This document shows, one piece after another, positions 6,963-16,796 of a stretch of DNA of 64,000 nucleotides (position 1 is its first letter; every line of letters starts with the position of its first letter). Position numbers and translations under genes: made by a program. Under the pieces are notes generated by a model that ran no database searches, was not told the origin of the DNA, and saw nothing but the letters and a program-made list of their open reading frames with translations. This DNA is from SZUA-35 sp963781035 (lineage in GTDB: Bacteria > Actinomycetota > Acidimicrobiia > Acidimicrobiales > SZUA-35): positions 558,001 to 622,000 of the forward strand of contig CAWAEN010000009.1 in NCBI GenBank assembly GCA_963781035.1, read 5' to 3'.

Positions 6963-8454
6963 CCCAATCCCCCGGGCCGGGCCCCGACGTTCGTTCCACC
7001 AGTCGAGCACGGTGCTGTCGGCGCCGAACGCCTCGGCCATGAGCCGGCCGACGCGACCGACGGCCGTCGGCCCCTCCGCCACCAAGGCTGCAGCCGCATC
7101 CCAGGCACCGCGATCAGGAGGGAGCGGTATCTCGAGAACATCTCGAGCTCGAAGCTTGACCGCGCGAACAGACAACGCTGAACCGAAGGTGCGATGTAAC
7201 GCCCATGCCGCCACGCTCGGCGCCAGCAGGAGGGCGGCAACGTGGTCGAGGTCATCCGGCGCAGCCGTCACCGACAGCAGCGGCGTCACCGGGATGAAAC
7301 ACCCGGTTCGATCGACGAACGGTTCCAACGTTCTCGCCTGCGTCGGCACCAGCACCTTCGGCACGCCGCTGGCGCTCGAACCACCCGGCGACCGCCGGCG
7401 GAAGCAACGACTCGTCCACCACCGGATGTGTCCACGTCTGCTTGGCGAAACGCGTCGGGCGGCTCCCCCAGAACGACTCGAGCGCATCGATCGAGCCGAC
7501 GGTCGCCAGCCGACAACGATCATCGTCGGCCACCCCCTCGACGCACGCCTCGGCCAACGCGTAGTACTCGTCTCGGAACCCGGCCGTTGCCTCGACCATC
7601 GAACCAAGGACAGCCGACCCATCGTCGGTCACATCGATTCCCGGATCCGGCACACCCATGGCAGAGGCGGCCGTCGCCGCCCAATTCGCCGAGCCTCGGC
7701 TCGACCGGCCATCCAGCACGGGCGCACACACCATCACGCTGGCGTCGAACACCTTCGAACCCGTGATCCACAGACCGGCGAGCGGGAACCGCTCGGCCAG
7801 CCACTCCCGAAGCGGTGCCGCGTCTCGGCCGGCCAGTACCGACTGCGGCAGCACCAAGGCGATCCTGCCCGCCACCTCGTCGACTCGATGCGCCGCATTC
7901 AGCAGGTGAATCGCAGCGAGGTCGGCGTACGGCCCCAACTCGGTCCGATGGCGCAGACGAAACGACTCCGCCGCTGCCGGCAGACCGTCGGCACCGGCGG
8001 CGGAACGAAGCGGCGATGCGAAGGGTGGATTCCCCAGCACCAGGTCCGGCGCGGCCCACATCGACGGCCACGGCTCCAACGCATCGCCGACCTGCACTCG
8101 ATCGGGCCGGGGGCTGACCCCGTGCTGCGCCGCCCACCGAGCCAGGACCCGGCGAGTGGTGTCGACAGCAGCGGCGGATATGTCGAGCCCGGCCACACGG
8201 CCGAGCGCAAGATCGGGAGCCAGACCGGCACCGACCATCGCGTCGAGCGCCGTCAGCAGGAAGGCGCCGCCGCCGCACGTCGGGTCGACCACGAGGCGCG
8301 GCAGCTCATCGGGTCGACAGGCGAACGCCTGCGCCGTGATCTCCTGCGCCACCTCACGCGGTGTGTACCACGCTCCTCGTTCGCCACGCTCGGACGTGGG
8401 CGTTGCGAGCTCGTCGGCCCGCATGATCTCCCAGGGATCGCGCTCCCCCGGCAC
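6960..8454 (-). CDS. N6-adenine-type DNA methyltransferase, one frameshift
   Basis: Class I SAM-dependent methylase of the type I/IIG HsdM-like group: WYTPREVAQEITAQAF is the N-terminal signature of this group, VVDPTCGGGAFLL is motif I (SAM binding) and LGNPPF is catalytic motif IV (NPPF). The frame breaks near 7370 after GWFERQRRAEG and resumes as SGVPKVLVPTQART through DWWNERRGPARGIG, giving about 495 residues in all. The GTG at 8454 lies 2 nt after the helicase stop; ATG 8424 is an alternative start. No restriction endonuclease or specificity subunit is nearby, so it is an orphan methylase and its target (DNA or RNA) is unknown. Confidence 0.75.
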
Positions 8455-8456
8455 GG

Positions 8457-9617
8457 TCAGGTCTCGGTCGGATCCCAGTTGGCCAGGTCCTGCAGACGTT
8501 CGTCGTTCGAGAACATCTCGACGATCGGGATGTCGAGTTCGAGACGCTTCTGCATGCGCTTCACGTCGAGCTCCTGATTCCACAGGACGAAGGTGACGGC
8601 CAGACCGGAACCGCCGGCCCGAGCCGTGCGACCGGAACGGTGGAGGTAGGTCTTGTGATCGTCCGGCGGATCGAAGTGCATCACGACATCGACGTCGTCG
8701 ACGTGGATGCCACGAGCAGCGACGTCGGTGGCGACGAGAGCCTGGATCTTGCCGTCCGAGAACGCCTTGAGCGCCTTCTCGCGCTGACGCTGCCGAAGAT
8801 CACCGTGGATCGGTTCGGCCGTCACGCCCTGAGACTCGAGATCGTCAGCGAGCCGATCACACATGCGTTTGGTGTTGCAGAACACCAGCGTGCGGTTCGA
8901 AGCCTTGATGATCGCAGCAGCGACCTTCGCCTGGTCCATCTGATGCACCGTGATGAAGCGGTGGGTCATCTGCTCGACGGTGACCTCGTCGGCCTCGACC
9001 TCGTGACGCACGGGATCGTGCTGATAGCGAGTGACCAACGTGTCGATCGCGCCGTCGAGGGTCGCCGAGAAGAGCAGCGTCTGGTGATTCCCGTCGATAC
9101 GACGCAGGATCCACTCGACCTGAGGCATGAACCCCATGTCGGCCATCCGGTCGGCCTCGTCGAGCACGACGATCTCCACGCCCTCGATCGAGAGCGCTCC
9201 CCGTTCGAGCAGGTCGATCACGCGGCCGGGCGTGGCCATGACCATGTCGACGCCCTTTTCGAGGGCGCTGATCTGCTTGTCGATGTCGGCCCCGCCGTAG
9301 ATCGCCAACGGCGTGAGGCCCATGGCCTTGCAGAGCGGAGCGAGCTCGTCGAACACCTGGTTTGCCAGCTCACGGGTCGGCATGAGCATCAGCGAACGCA
9401 CCCGGCCACGATCACCGTCGGCAAGGCGCTGTACGGCGGGAATGCCGAAGGCGAGTGTCTTCCCGCTGCCGGTCTGCGCCTTTCCGCAGATGTCGCGGCC
9501 GGCGATGGCGTCTTCGATGGTGAGATCTTGAATGGCGAAAGCCGTGTCGAACCCTCGAGCGGCCAGCGCCTCGACGATCGGAGGAGCGACGCCCAGTTCG
9601 GCGAAAAGTCGTGTCAT
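8457..9617 (-). CDS. DEAD-box RNA helicase
   Basis: A 386-residue ATP-dependent RNA helicase with the full motif set: Q-motif upstream of AQTGSGKT (I), PTRELA (Ia), ATPGR (Ib), VLDEADRM (II, DEAD), LFSATLD (III, SAT), LVFCNTK (IV), ATDVAARGI (V) and HRSGRTARAG (VI). There is no long basic C-terminal extension, so it is a minimal RhlE/DeaD-like enzyme for ribosome assembly or RNA decay. It is 2 nt upstream of the methylase gene on the same strand. A TAGCCT hexamer lies 10 nt before its ATG. Confidence 0.92.
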   Translation of the reverse strand: MTRLFAELGVAPPIVEALAARGFDTAFAIQDLTIEDAIAGRDICGKAQTGSGKTLAFGIPAVQRLADGDRGRVRSLMLMPTRELANQVFDELAPLCKAMGLTPLAIYGGADIDKQISALEKGVDMVMATPGRVIDLLERGALSIEGVEIVVLDEADRMADMGFMPQVEWILRRIDGNHQTLLFSATLDGAIDTLVTRYQHDPVRHEVEADEVTVEQMTHRFITVHQMDQAKVAAAIIKASNRTLVFCNTKRMCDRLADDLESQGVTAEPIHGDLRQRQREKALKAFSDGKIQALVATDVAARGIHVDDVDVVMHFDPPDDHKTYLHRSGRTARAGGSGLAVTFVLWNQELDVKRMQKRLELDIPIVEMFSNDERLQDLANWDPTET

Positions 9618-9665
9618 AGAGCTGTCAAGGCTACCGAGCGGCGGCTCGCTCCAGCAGGATGCCGT

Positions 9666-10303
9666 TCAGAGATTCAGAGCGCCGACCAGCGCCTCGACTC
9701 GTGAAAGGTCCGCCACCTCGAGCGGGTCGGGAAATCCGGGGACGGCGACCGCTCCGATGGGTGCTTCGGACTTGGACAGACCCGGCAGCGTGTCGAGCGG
9801 TGCGAAGATCTGCCACGAACCGGCCAACTCGGCGAGACGGGCCGCCAGATTGACCGTGGAGCCGATGTGATCGTCGCCTTCGAAGAGGATCACGTGTCCC
9901 TGCGCCATACCGGCGTGTAGGGGAAAGGCGAGCTCGTCCCGCTTCATCCGACGCATGATGTCGAGGATTGCCGACACCATCGACACCGGTTCGAGCGAGA
10001 CCAGCATGGCGCCATCGCCCAACCACTTGGCGACCCGCACCCCGGTTCCCGATCCGACGGCCCGCACGATCGCCCGGAACTTGCTGAGCTGTTCCACGGC
10101 TCGATCGTCGCCTTCGAGGTTGGCGTAGGTCGTGAACCCACCGATGTCGATGAAACCGAAGGTCCGGAGTACGCGATGGCTCGAAGGAACGTGGTCGCGG
10201 GAACACGGCTCGAGGGAAAATCGGAACCGCCTTCAACCCGTGCCACCATTGTCTCGAGGGTAGTGCCGATCGACCAGATCTGGGCCGACACAGGGAGCGA
10301 CAC
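9666..10303 (-). CDS. Class III adenylate/guanylate cyclase domain protein, frameshifted
   Basis: The conserved catalytic core reads RTFGFIDIGGFTTYANLEGD (first metal Asp in FIDI), KWLGDGAMLV (second metal Asp) and GSTVNLAARLAE with the transition-state Asn and Arg. The core frame has no usable start before the first motif; the nearest GTG (10097) would remove the metal Asp. ATG 10303 in another frame gives an N-terminus ending PSSRVP that joins smoothly to RDHVPSSHRVLR if one base is missing near 10205. It lacks membrane or sensor domains, so it is a small soluble cyclase or cyclase-like regulator. Confidence 0.65.
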
Positions 10304-10332
10304 AAACCGACGAGCCCAGCCAATCGGAACGC

Positions 10333-10338
10333 TACGGT
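10333..10338 (+). promoter_or_regulatory. -10 element TACGGT before GTG 10345 (leaderless)
   Basis: The hexamer ends 6 nt upstream of the start codon and no Shine-Dalgarno is present, so the mRNA probably starts at the GTG. Confidence 0.5.
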
Positions 10339-10344
10339 CATCCC

Positions 10345-11160
10345 GTGCCCCCTGTCCATGACCCGCTGGACCTCATCAGCGAATGGCCCGTCTCCACCGC
10401 AGCCGCCGGGTGGATCCGACCCGATGGCGGCGTGAGCCGCAACGGCCGGACCGATCTCGTGTTCGAGCTGGCATCGGTGACCAAACCGCTGTTCGCGTAC
10501 GCCGTTCTCGTCGCCATCGAGGAAGGCTCGCTGTCGCTCGACACCCCGGCGCAACTCCCCGGCGTCACCGTCCGCCACCTCCTGGCCCACGCCGGCGGGG
10601 TCGACCCCGATCGAGCCGAGTCCATCGCTGAGCCCGGCACACGACGCATCTACTCCAACGCTGGATTCGAGATGTTGGGTGCGCTCCTCGCCGATGCGAC
10701 GGGATTCACGGTCGAGTCCTACCTCTCAGGAGCGGTCCTCGAACCGTTGGCCATGTCGGCCACCGAGCTCAGAGGATCCCCGGCCTTTGCTGCGGTGTCG
10801 ACCGTCGACGATCTCCTGCGATTCGGAGCCGAACTCCTCGCTCCGTCGCTCATCGACCCGCGCACACTCGCACTGGCCACCTCGGAACAGTGGTCAGACA
10901 TCGGTGGAGTGCTCCCTGGGTTCGGACGACAGGATCCGAACCCGTGGGGCCTCGGCTTCGAGATTCGTGGCCACAAGAACCCCCACTGGACCGGCACGTC
11001 GAACAGCCCGGCGACCTTCGGCCATTTCGGGCGGGCCGGCACGATGATGTGGATCGATCCGACCGCCGGACGAGGCGCCTTCGTCCTCACCGATCGCGAC
11101 TTCGGACCGTGGGCTGCCGAGGCATGGCCCCGATTCAGCGACGCCGTGCTCGAATCCTGA
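10345..11160 (+). CDS. Beta-lactamase/serine-hydrolase family protein
   Basis: This 271-residue protein has the penicillin-binding-protein fold motifs of the class C beta-lactamase/esterase family: SVTK (Ser-x-x-Lys) near residue 44 in FELASVTKPLFAYAV, YSN (Tyr-x-Asn) in RRIYSNAGFEML, and HFGRAG in the position of the third KTG-like box. It is shorter than true AmpC enzymes and has no signal peptide, so it is a cytoplasmic hydrolase (esterase or peptidase type) of unknown substrate. GTG 10345 is preceded by TACGGT at 10333-10338. Confidence 0.82.
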   Translation: MPPVHDPLDLISEWPVSTAAAGWIRPDGGVSRNGRTDLVFELASVTKPLFAYAVLVAIEEGSLSLDTPAQLPGVTVRHLLAHAGGVDPDRAESIAEPGTRRIYSNAGFEMLGALLADATGFTVESYLSGAVLEPLAMSATELRGSPAFAAVSTVDDLLRFGAELLAPSLIDPRTLALATSEQWSDIGGVLPGFGRQDPNPWGLGFEIRGHKNPHWTGTSNSPATFGHFGRAGTMMWIDPTAGRGAFVLTDRDFGPWAAEAWPRFSDAVLES

Positions 11161-11266
11161 TTCTGGCGTTCCGAACGGTGCCTTCATGACGGCGGTGGTC
11201 AAGACAGCGACGGAACTGCCGATAGCGCGTGTGACCGTGCGGGCTTCCCAATCGCTCACTCTCACC

Positions 11267-12259
11267 ATGGACCGTGTCACCGACCCCTTCGCCATCACCC
11301 GGGCCCGCCGCGCCCTGCAACAGGCGGGACTCCCCTTCAGTGGTGAGGTCGTCGCCGCGAACAGCACCCGCAACGAAGTCCTGATCTGCGGCGACTACGT
11401 CGTGCGAGTCAATCGAGAACCGAATCAGCGTCTGCGCCGCGAAGCGGCACTGGTCGCCGAACTCCCCGTTCGCACCTGGACGCCGAGAGTTCTCGGCCAC
11501 GGCGGCGACATCGGCGCCGACTACCTGATCGTTGCTCGCAGACCCGGACAACCCCTCTCCCGATGCTGGCCGACCATGACACCGCGCGATCGCCGGTTCG
11601 CCATCGCCCAACTCGCCGAAGCTCTCGACGACCTGCACCGGACACCGACACCTCGGTCGGTGCCTCGTCTGACCAGAACCACGCACCTGCTCGACGACGG
11701 CCCTGGTCTCACCCTCCGCCCGCTCTGGAAAGCGATCGGCACCATACGGCGAGACAAGCTCGCCGATGAACGGCTGATCGACCTCATCGAGTCATCGACC
11801 TCCGAGCGAGCCCACCTGTTCGAGTCGTTCTCGACCGGCTATCTGGTTCACGGCGATCTCACCTTCGAGAACATCCTGTGGGACGGGCGCCAGATCACCG
11901 CGCTGCTCGACTTCGAGTGGTCCCGAGGGGGCCCGGCCGAGCTCGACCTCGACTCGATCGCCCGCTACTGCAGATACCCGTTCGCTCACGTGCCGCCGCC
12001 TGCGTCCCAGCAGCAACGGGCCGAGGACTACCAGGATGTTTGGCCGTGGTTGGCCGCCGACCTTCCCGACCTCTTCGAAACCCCCCACCTCGATGACCGG
12101 CTGCTCGTCATCGACATCGCATTCGAACTGCACGAGCTGATCGCTCACCCAGACCTCGGCTCGAGAAAGAAGCTCGGACCGTTGCATCCCCTCAACCGAC
12201 TCGAGAATCGGCTGAGGTCGCTCGTGTTCCAGGCCGACCTACCCCTCGTCACCGAGTAG
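11267..12259 (+). CDS. Aminoglycoside-phosphotransferase-fold kinase
   Basis: The 330-residue protein has the catalytic loop VHGDLTFENILWDG (HGDL..N) near residue 195 followed by ITALLDFEWSRGGPAELDLD with the metal-binding DFE. N-terminal EVLICGDYVVRVNRE is the nucleotide-binding strand with a Lys-to-Arg-like replacement. The family includes small-molecule kinases as well as resistance enzymes, so substrate is unknown. ATG 11267 (MDRVTDPFAITRARRAL) fits the fold better than ATG 11186, which would add 27 residues without family character. Confidence 0.72.
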   Translation: MDRVTDPFAITRARRALQQAGLPFSGEVVAANSTRNEVLICGDYVVRVNREPNQRLRREAALVAELPVRTWTPRVLGHGGDIGADYLIVARRPGQPLSRCWPTMTPRDRRFAIAQLAEALDDLHRTPTPRSVPRLTRTTHLLDDGPGLTLRPLWKAIGTIRRDKLADERLIDLIESSTSERAHLFESFSTGYLVHGDLTFENILWDGRQITALLDFEWSRGGPAELDLDSIARYCRYPFAHVPPPASQQQRAEDYQDVWPWLAADLPDLFETPHLDDRLLVIDIAFELHELIAHPDLGSRKKLGPLHPLNRLENRLRSLVFQADLPLVTE

Positions 12260-12265
12260 GGCAAC

Positions 12266-12271
12266 TAGCCT
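12266..12271 (+). promoter_or_regulatory. -10 element TAGCCT before murA (leaderless)
   Basis: TAGCCT ends 8 nt before ATG 12280; there is no Shine-Dalgarno. It lies just after the stop codon of the kinase-like gene. Confidence 0.5.
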
Positions 12272-12279
12272 GGCCGCCG

Positions 12280-13632
12280 ATGGCCACCGCAACCGACACC
12301 GCTTCCGACACGACACCAGCGTGGATCGTCGACCCGTCCGGCCCGCTGCGAGGTGACGTCGCCGTGCGGGGATCCAAGAACGCAGTCACGAAGCACCTGG
12401 TCGCCTCGATGCTCGGCAGGACCCCGTCGACCATCACCAATGCCCCCGACGTCGGCGACGTCGACATCACCATCTCGATGCTCGAGGCGCTGGGCTGTGT
12501 CGTCAACAAGGACGACGAGGGCGTCACCGTCGATCCATCCCCGATCGCCTCGAGCCGCGTGCCGATCCGATTCTCGGGCATGAACCGCATTCCGATCCTC
12601 ATGGTCGGCCCGTTGCTCCACCGCGTTGGCGAGGCCTTCGTCCCGCTCGTCGGTGGTGACGACATCGGCGCCCGCCCGATCAACTTCCACGTCAGCGCGC
12701 TCGAGAAGATGGGGGCCGAGATCACCATCACCGAGGATGGACTCGAGGCCAAGGCCAGCCAACTCCGCGGCGCTCACATCGAACTCCCCTACCCGTCGGT
12801 CGGCGCAACCGAGACCGTTCTGATGACCGCATCCCTGGCCAAGGGTCGGACCGTCCTCGATGGCGCAGCCACCGAACCCGAAGTGATCGAGTTGGCGCTG
12901 TTCCTCCAGCGCATGGGTGCCCGCATCGAGATGCGCCCGAACCGGCGATTCATCATCGACGGTGTCGACGAACTCGTCGGAGCATCACACCGTCTGCAAG
13001 GGCGACCGCATCGAAGCGTTCAGCTACCTCGTTGCCGGACTCATCACCGGAGGCGAGGTCCGCGTTCACGGGTGCAGCCAGGAACGTCTGGTCACCGCCA
13101 TCAGCACCCTCCACGGCATGGGCGCGCGTTTCGAGATCACCGATTCGTCCGTGTCGGCATGGGCAGACACGCTCAGTCCCGACGGCCGTCGAGACCGACA
13201 CTCACCCCGGCTTCATGACCGACTGGCAGTCGCCGATGGTTGCGTTGTTCACCCAGTGCAACGGCTTGTCGGTGATGTACGAGACGGTCTACGAGAACCG
13301 GTTCACGTATGTGCCGGCCCTGAACAAGATGGGCGCCGAGATCGAGATGTACAACATGCGCTCGGCAGCATCGACTCTCGGTTCGTCGGGAGCAACGCAC
13401 ACCGTGCTCGGTCGTGGTTCGCGGGAAGGCCCGACTCAAGGGCACCGACGTCGTGGTCCCCGACATCCGCGGCGGATTCGCCTATGTCCTGGCCGCAGCG
13501 GCGGCCGAAGGAACCTCGACGATCACGGGAACCCATCACCTCGATCGGGGCTACAACCGACCGATCGAGAACTTCAGTGCACTCGGGCTCGACATCAAGC
13601 GGGCTGACGTCCCAACGCCGACCGAGGTCTGA
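12280..13632 (+). CDS. murA: UDP-N-acetylglucosamine 1-carboxyvinyltransferase, frameshifted
   Basis: First committed step of peptidoglycan synthesis: transfers enolpyruvate from PEP to UDP-GlcNAc. VRGSKNAVTKHLVAS carries the Lys-Asn pair, THPGFMTDWQSPM the catalytic Asp region, and GYNRPIENFSALG the C-terminus. The loop that normally holds the fosfomycin-reactive Cys (GGCAIGARP) reads GGDDIGARP, so Asp replaces Cys, as in mycobacterial MurA. At least three indels (near 12975, 13190 and 13420) split the gene over three frames, with every conserved block preserved, so a sequencing fault in an essential gene is more likely than loss. Confidence 0.88.
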
Positions 13633-13671
13633 CCCGCGTGGCGCGTCGAGGTCTGGGAGTTGACGACCTCG

Positions 13672-15350
13672 ATGGCGACCGACTCGATCGAACTGATCGA
13701 TTCCGAGGTCCTGGGTTCGGTGGTCGAGGTGGGTGCCGACACCCGACCTCAGCCTCGAGGAGAACTCAGCCGGCGCAAGCATTCCCGTGTCGTCGGCCTT
13801 GCCGCCGTGTTGATCGCCGCCATTGCCGCCTGGGCCCTCGCCACCAGCCGGCAACGAGGCTGCGCCACCTCCGACCACCGAACCAGTGCCCCTCGAGGAG
13901 CCCGAGCCCGGCCTCGACACCGCCAGGATCGGGGTCGGCCCCGAGCTGCGATGGGACCCCATCATGTGGAACATCGGGACCAACGACTTCCATTGGATCA
14001 ACGGTGCGTTCGTCGGCGACGACGGGACGACCGAGTGGCGTGTCACACCGAGCAGCATCGGCCCGACGATCGGTCAGCGCCAGAGCGTGTTGACCGACCG
14101 CCCCGACTACTTCATTGTCGACGCCGAGGGCGCTCGCGTCCTCGCACCCCGTGAAGAGCAGCCGGGGCATCTCTTGGTCGTCGCGGAGGACGGTGCCGAG
14201 ACTCGAGTCGATCTGCCGACCAATCCCTCCGTCACCGAACTCGTCACCCGGCACCATCGGCTCGAGGTGGCCGTCATCGGCGACACTGCTGTCGTTGCCG
14301 TCCACCAGGAGGATCGAGTCGATCGGGAGCTGCACTGTCCGAGCGCCGTGGGCCTGCCGCTCGGCGACGTGCTCGGGGTGCGCTCCTTCCCCGACCGACT
14401 CTCGATCCTGAGGCCGGAGCCCCCGGCAACCCGCCGCAGGCCATCGACGTTCGCCTTCGATGACGTGCCGTTCACCGCGACCGAGCGGTCGGCAATGGCC
14501 GGGACGACTGATCGCAAGGTCGATCTGTACACCGTCGACCTGACCGATGGTTCGATCGGCCCGGCAGGGATCGTGCCGGATGCCGTCGAATCGCTCCATG
14601 TCGCCGGCGACAGGTTCGTTCTCGAGTGGTACACCTCGACTCCCCCGGCCTTCGTGTCGACCTCGACCACCGGCCGGTCCTGGGCGCCACCTCGCGACTT
14701 CTCCGGCATCGGACGAGTCGCCGGCGACGCCAACTCGATCTACGGCATCCTGCTCACGACCGACATCGTGGCCCGCTCGACCGACGGCGCGTCCACCTGG
14801 GAGCGCACACCGAGTCCGCTCCGCGAGTTCGACCTCACCGCGGCCCGACAACCACATCGTGATGACCGAGCGGACGGCTCCCGCCCCGACGCTCACCTAC
14901 GAGGTCGAGGCCGACGGCTATCTCCTGACGATCACCGAAGACCAGTTGAACCTCGCCCCTGACGGCTCTGCGTTCGTCCTGACCGAGCTCAGCTCCGGGG
15001 CCGTGTCGACCGGGACGATCGGCGCCGTCGGGAGCGGCGTCATGTACGACCCCTACGACGGGAGTATCGACATCGTCGACGACGACGGGACGATCATCGC
15101 CTCGGTCTCGGCGTCGACACAGTGGCTCGCGTCGAATCGCGCATTCGGCCCCGTCGAGCCGTCTCCGACCGTCGCCGCCGCACTCTGGGCGGGCGGGGAC
15201 CCACCGGAATGGGCCGTCGACACGCTCGCCGATCTGTTCGGGGACACGGCAGTTCGGGTCGATTTCGTCGCCGGTGAGGCGGAGATCCTGGCCGTGGTCA
15301 CGACCACCAACGGGTATCGCCTTCACATGGCCGAGCTGCCCCTCGGCTGA
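13672..15350 (+). CDS. Membrane-anchored Asp-box (BNR) repeat protein, frameshifted
   Basis: The N-terminus has a basic segment and one span, VVGLAAVLIAAIAAWALA, then a Pro-rich linker and a large exported domain of roughly 480 residues. SRSTDGASTWE-like and STTGRSWAP segments match the Asp-box (S-x-D-x-G-x-x-W) that marks beta-propellers of the sialidase/sortilin type. Two indels, near 13850 and 14850, break the frame. The ligand is unknown; the topology suggests an extracytoplasmic binding or scaffold protein. It starts 40 nt after murA, and its end is 3 nt from the convergent M20 peptidase gene. Confidence 0.6.
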
Positions 15351-15353
15351 CGT

Positions 15354-16796
15354 TCAGCGTCGGGCGTGAGCGTCGAGGAGGTGGGCGACCGCCATCGTCA
15401 GCTTCCGTGCCGTCGGGAGATGGAGATACTCGTTGGGACCGTGAGCGTTCGCATCGGGACCGAGCACGCCGGTGATGACGAACTGCGCGTCTGGGAACTT
15501 CTCACCCAACATGCCCATGAACGGAATCGAGCCGCCCTCGCCGAAGCTCCTTGCGCTGCTGCCGAAGGCCGCCGTCGATGCGTCGTCGAGTGCGTCGGTC
15601 AGCCATGGGACCGTCGCCGGAGCATTCCAGCCGTCGGTGCCGTCGACGTCCGAGAACGAAACACGCGCACCGTACGGCGGGTCGGCTTCGAGCGTCTGCC
15701 TGATGGCCTCGGCTGCCGCTCCGGCGTCTGCGGTCGGAGGGAGGCGGAACGACAGCTTCAGTGTCGTCGATGGACGCAGGACGTTGCCTGCCCGATTCGC
15801 AGGCGGAAGTCCATCGGCGCCGACCACACTCAGCGTCGCCCGCCACGTTCGCGACAAGAGCTGCTCCGCCGGATCGTCGCTGGTCGGTCCGGCCCCGTCG
15901 ACGAACGGATAGTGGTCGGCGATGGCGCCGATCTCCGACGCGGTGGCGGCCGCTTCGGCCAAGCGGCCCGGTGGAATCTCGACCGACAGCTCCGGAAGGA
16001 GGAGTCGGCCGGTTGCCGAGTCCTCGATGCGCTCGAGGAGTTGGCGAGCGATTCGAAACGACGATGGCACCATGCCCGACGCATCACCCGAATGCAGACC
16101 TTCGGTCACGATCTCGACCGTCAGCTTGCCCATGACCATGCCCCGCAGCGACGTGGTGACCCACATCCGGTCGTAGTCGATACAGCCCGAGTCGAGACAC
16201 ACGACGAGGCTCGGCGTTCCGATGCGATGCTCGAGGGCTTCGATGTAGGCGGGGAGATCGGGCGAGCCGGACTCCTCGCTGGCTTCGATCAAGACCACGC
16301 ACCGGGCGTGGGCGCCACCGGCGGCGTGGACGGCCTCGATGGCGGCGAGACTGGCGAACGCGGCATAGCCGTCGTCGGCTCCGCCGCGTCCATAGAGCCG
16401 ATCTCCTTCGAGAACGGGGGTCCACGGGCCGAGCCCCTCGCGCCACCCTTCCATCTCGGGTTGTTTGTCGAGGTGGCCGTACAACAACACCGTGTCGGTG
16501 TCCACGCCTCCTTGGCTCGCGTCTGCCGTTGCCGCGGTGGCCGGGATCTCGATGATGATCATCGGTGTTCGACCCGGAAGCTCCATGACCTCGAGCGTCA
16601 TCCCCGGGATCGGGCGCGTTCGGCACCAGCCCGCGATCAGTTCGACCGCCTCGGCCATGTGACCGTGTTCGCGCCATTGCGGGTCGAAGTCGAGCGAGAC
16701 GTTCGGAATGGCGATGTAGTCGTGGAGGATCGGCAGGATGCCGTCCCATGAGTCGTTGGCGTGTTCAGTGATCGTCGCTGGATCGAGCATCGTCAT
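15354..16796 (-). CDS. M20-family metallopeptidase (dipeptidase)
   Basis: A 480-residue co-catalytic zinc peptidase. Metal ligands are in LLYGHLDKQPE (His-x-Asp), YGRGGADDGYAAFAS (bridging Asp), IEASEESGSPD (Glu-Glu) and the C-terminal NAHGPNEYLHL (His). The LRGMVMGKLTVEIV segment is the start of the dimerisation domain. Length and motif spelling match the CNDP-like dipeptidase subgroup rather than DapE. ATG 16796 is preceded by TACGTT at 16805-16810, which lies inside the end of lgt; the two genes overlap by 32 nt. Confidence 0.88.
   Translation of the reverse strand: MTMLDPATITEHANDSWDGILPILHDYIAIPNVSLDFDPQWREHGHMAEAVELIAGWCRTRPIPGMTLEVMELPGRTPMIIIEIPATAATADASQGGVDTDTVLLYGHLDKQPEMEGWREGLGPWTPVLEGDRLYGRGGADDGYAAFASLAAIEAVHAAGGAHARCVVLIEASEESGSPDLPAYIEALEHRIGTPSLVVCLDSGCIDYDRMWVTTSLRGMVMGKLTVEIVTEGLHSGDASGMVPSSFRIARQLLERIEDSATGRLLLPELSVEIPPGRLAEAAATASEIGAIADHYPFVDGAGPTSDDPAEQLLSRTWRATLSVVGADGLPPANRAGNVLRPSTTLKLSFRLPPTADAGAAAEAIRQTLEADPPYGARVSFSDVDGTDGWNAPATVPWLTDALDDASTAAFGSSARSFGEGGSIPFMGMLGEKFPDAQFVITGVLGPDANAHGPNEYLHLPTARKLTMAVAHLLDAHARR

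Noticed and set aside
6838..8577. 579-codon plus-strand open frame
   Set aside because: Antisense shadow of the N6-methylase; its product is Arg/Pro-rich without motifs, as usual for GC-rich shadows.
10345..11160. Beta-lactamase resistance gene
   Set aside because: It has the Ser-x-x-Lys fold motifs but is short and lacks a signal peptide, so an antibiotic-resistance call is not supported.
12960..13430. murA as a true pseudogene
   Set aside because: All catalytic blocks are preserved across frames and no other murA is seen; the same indel pattern affects many essential genes here.
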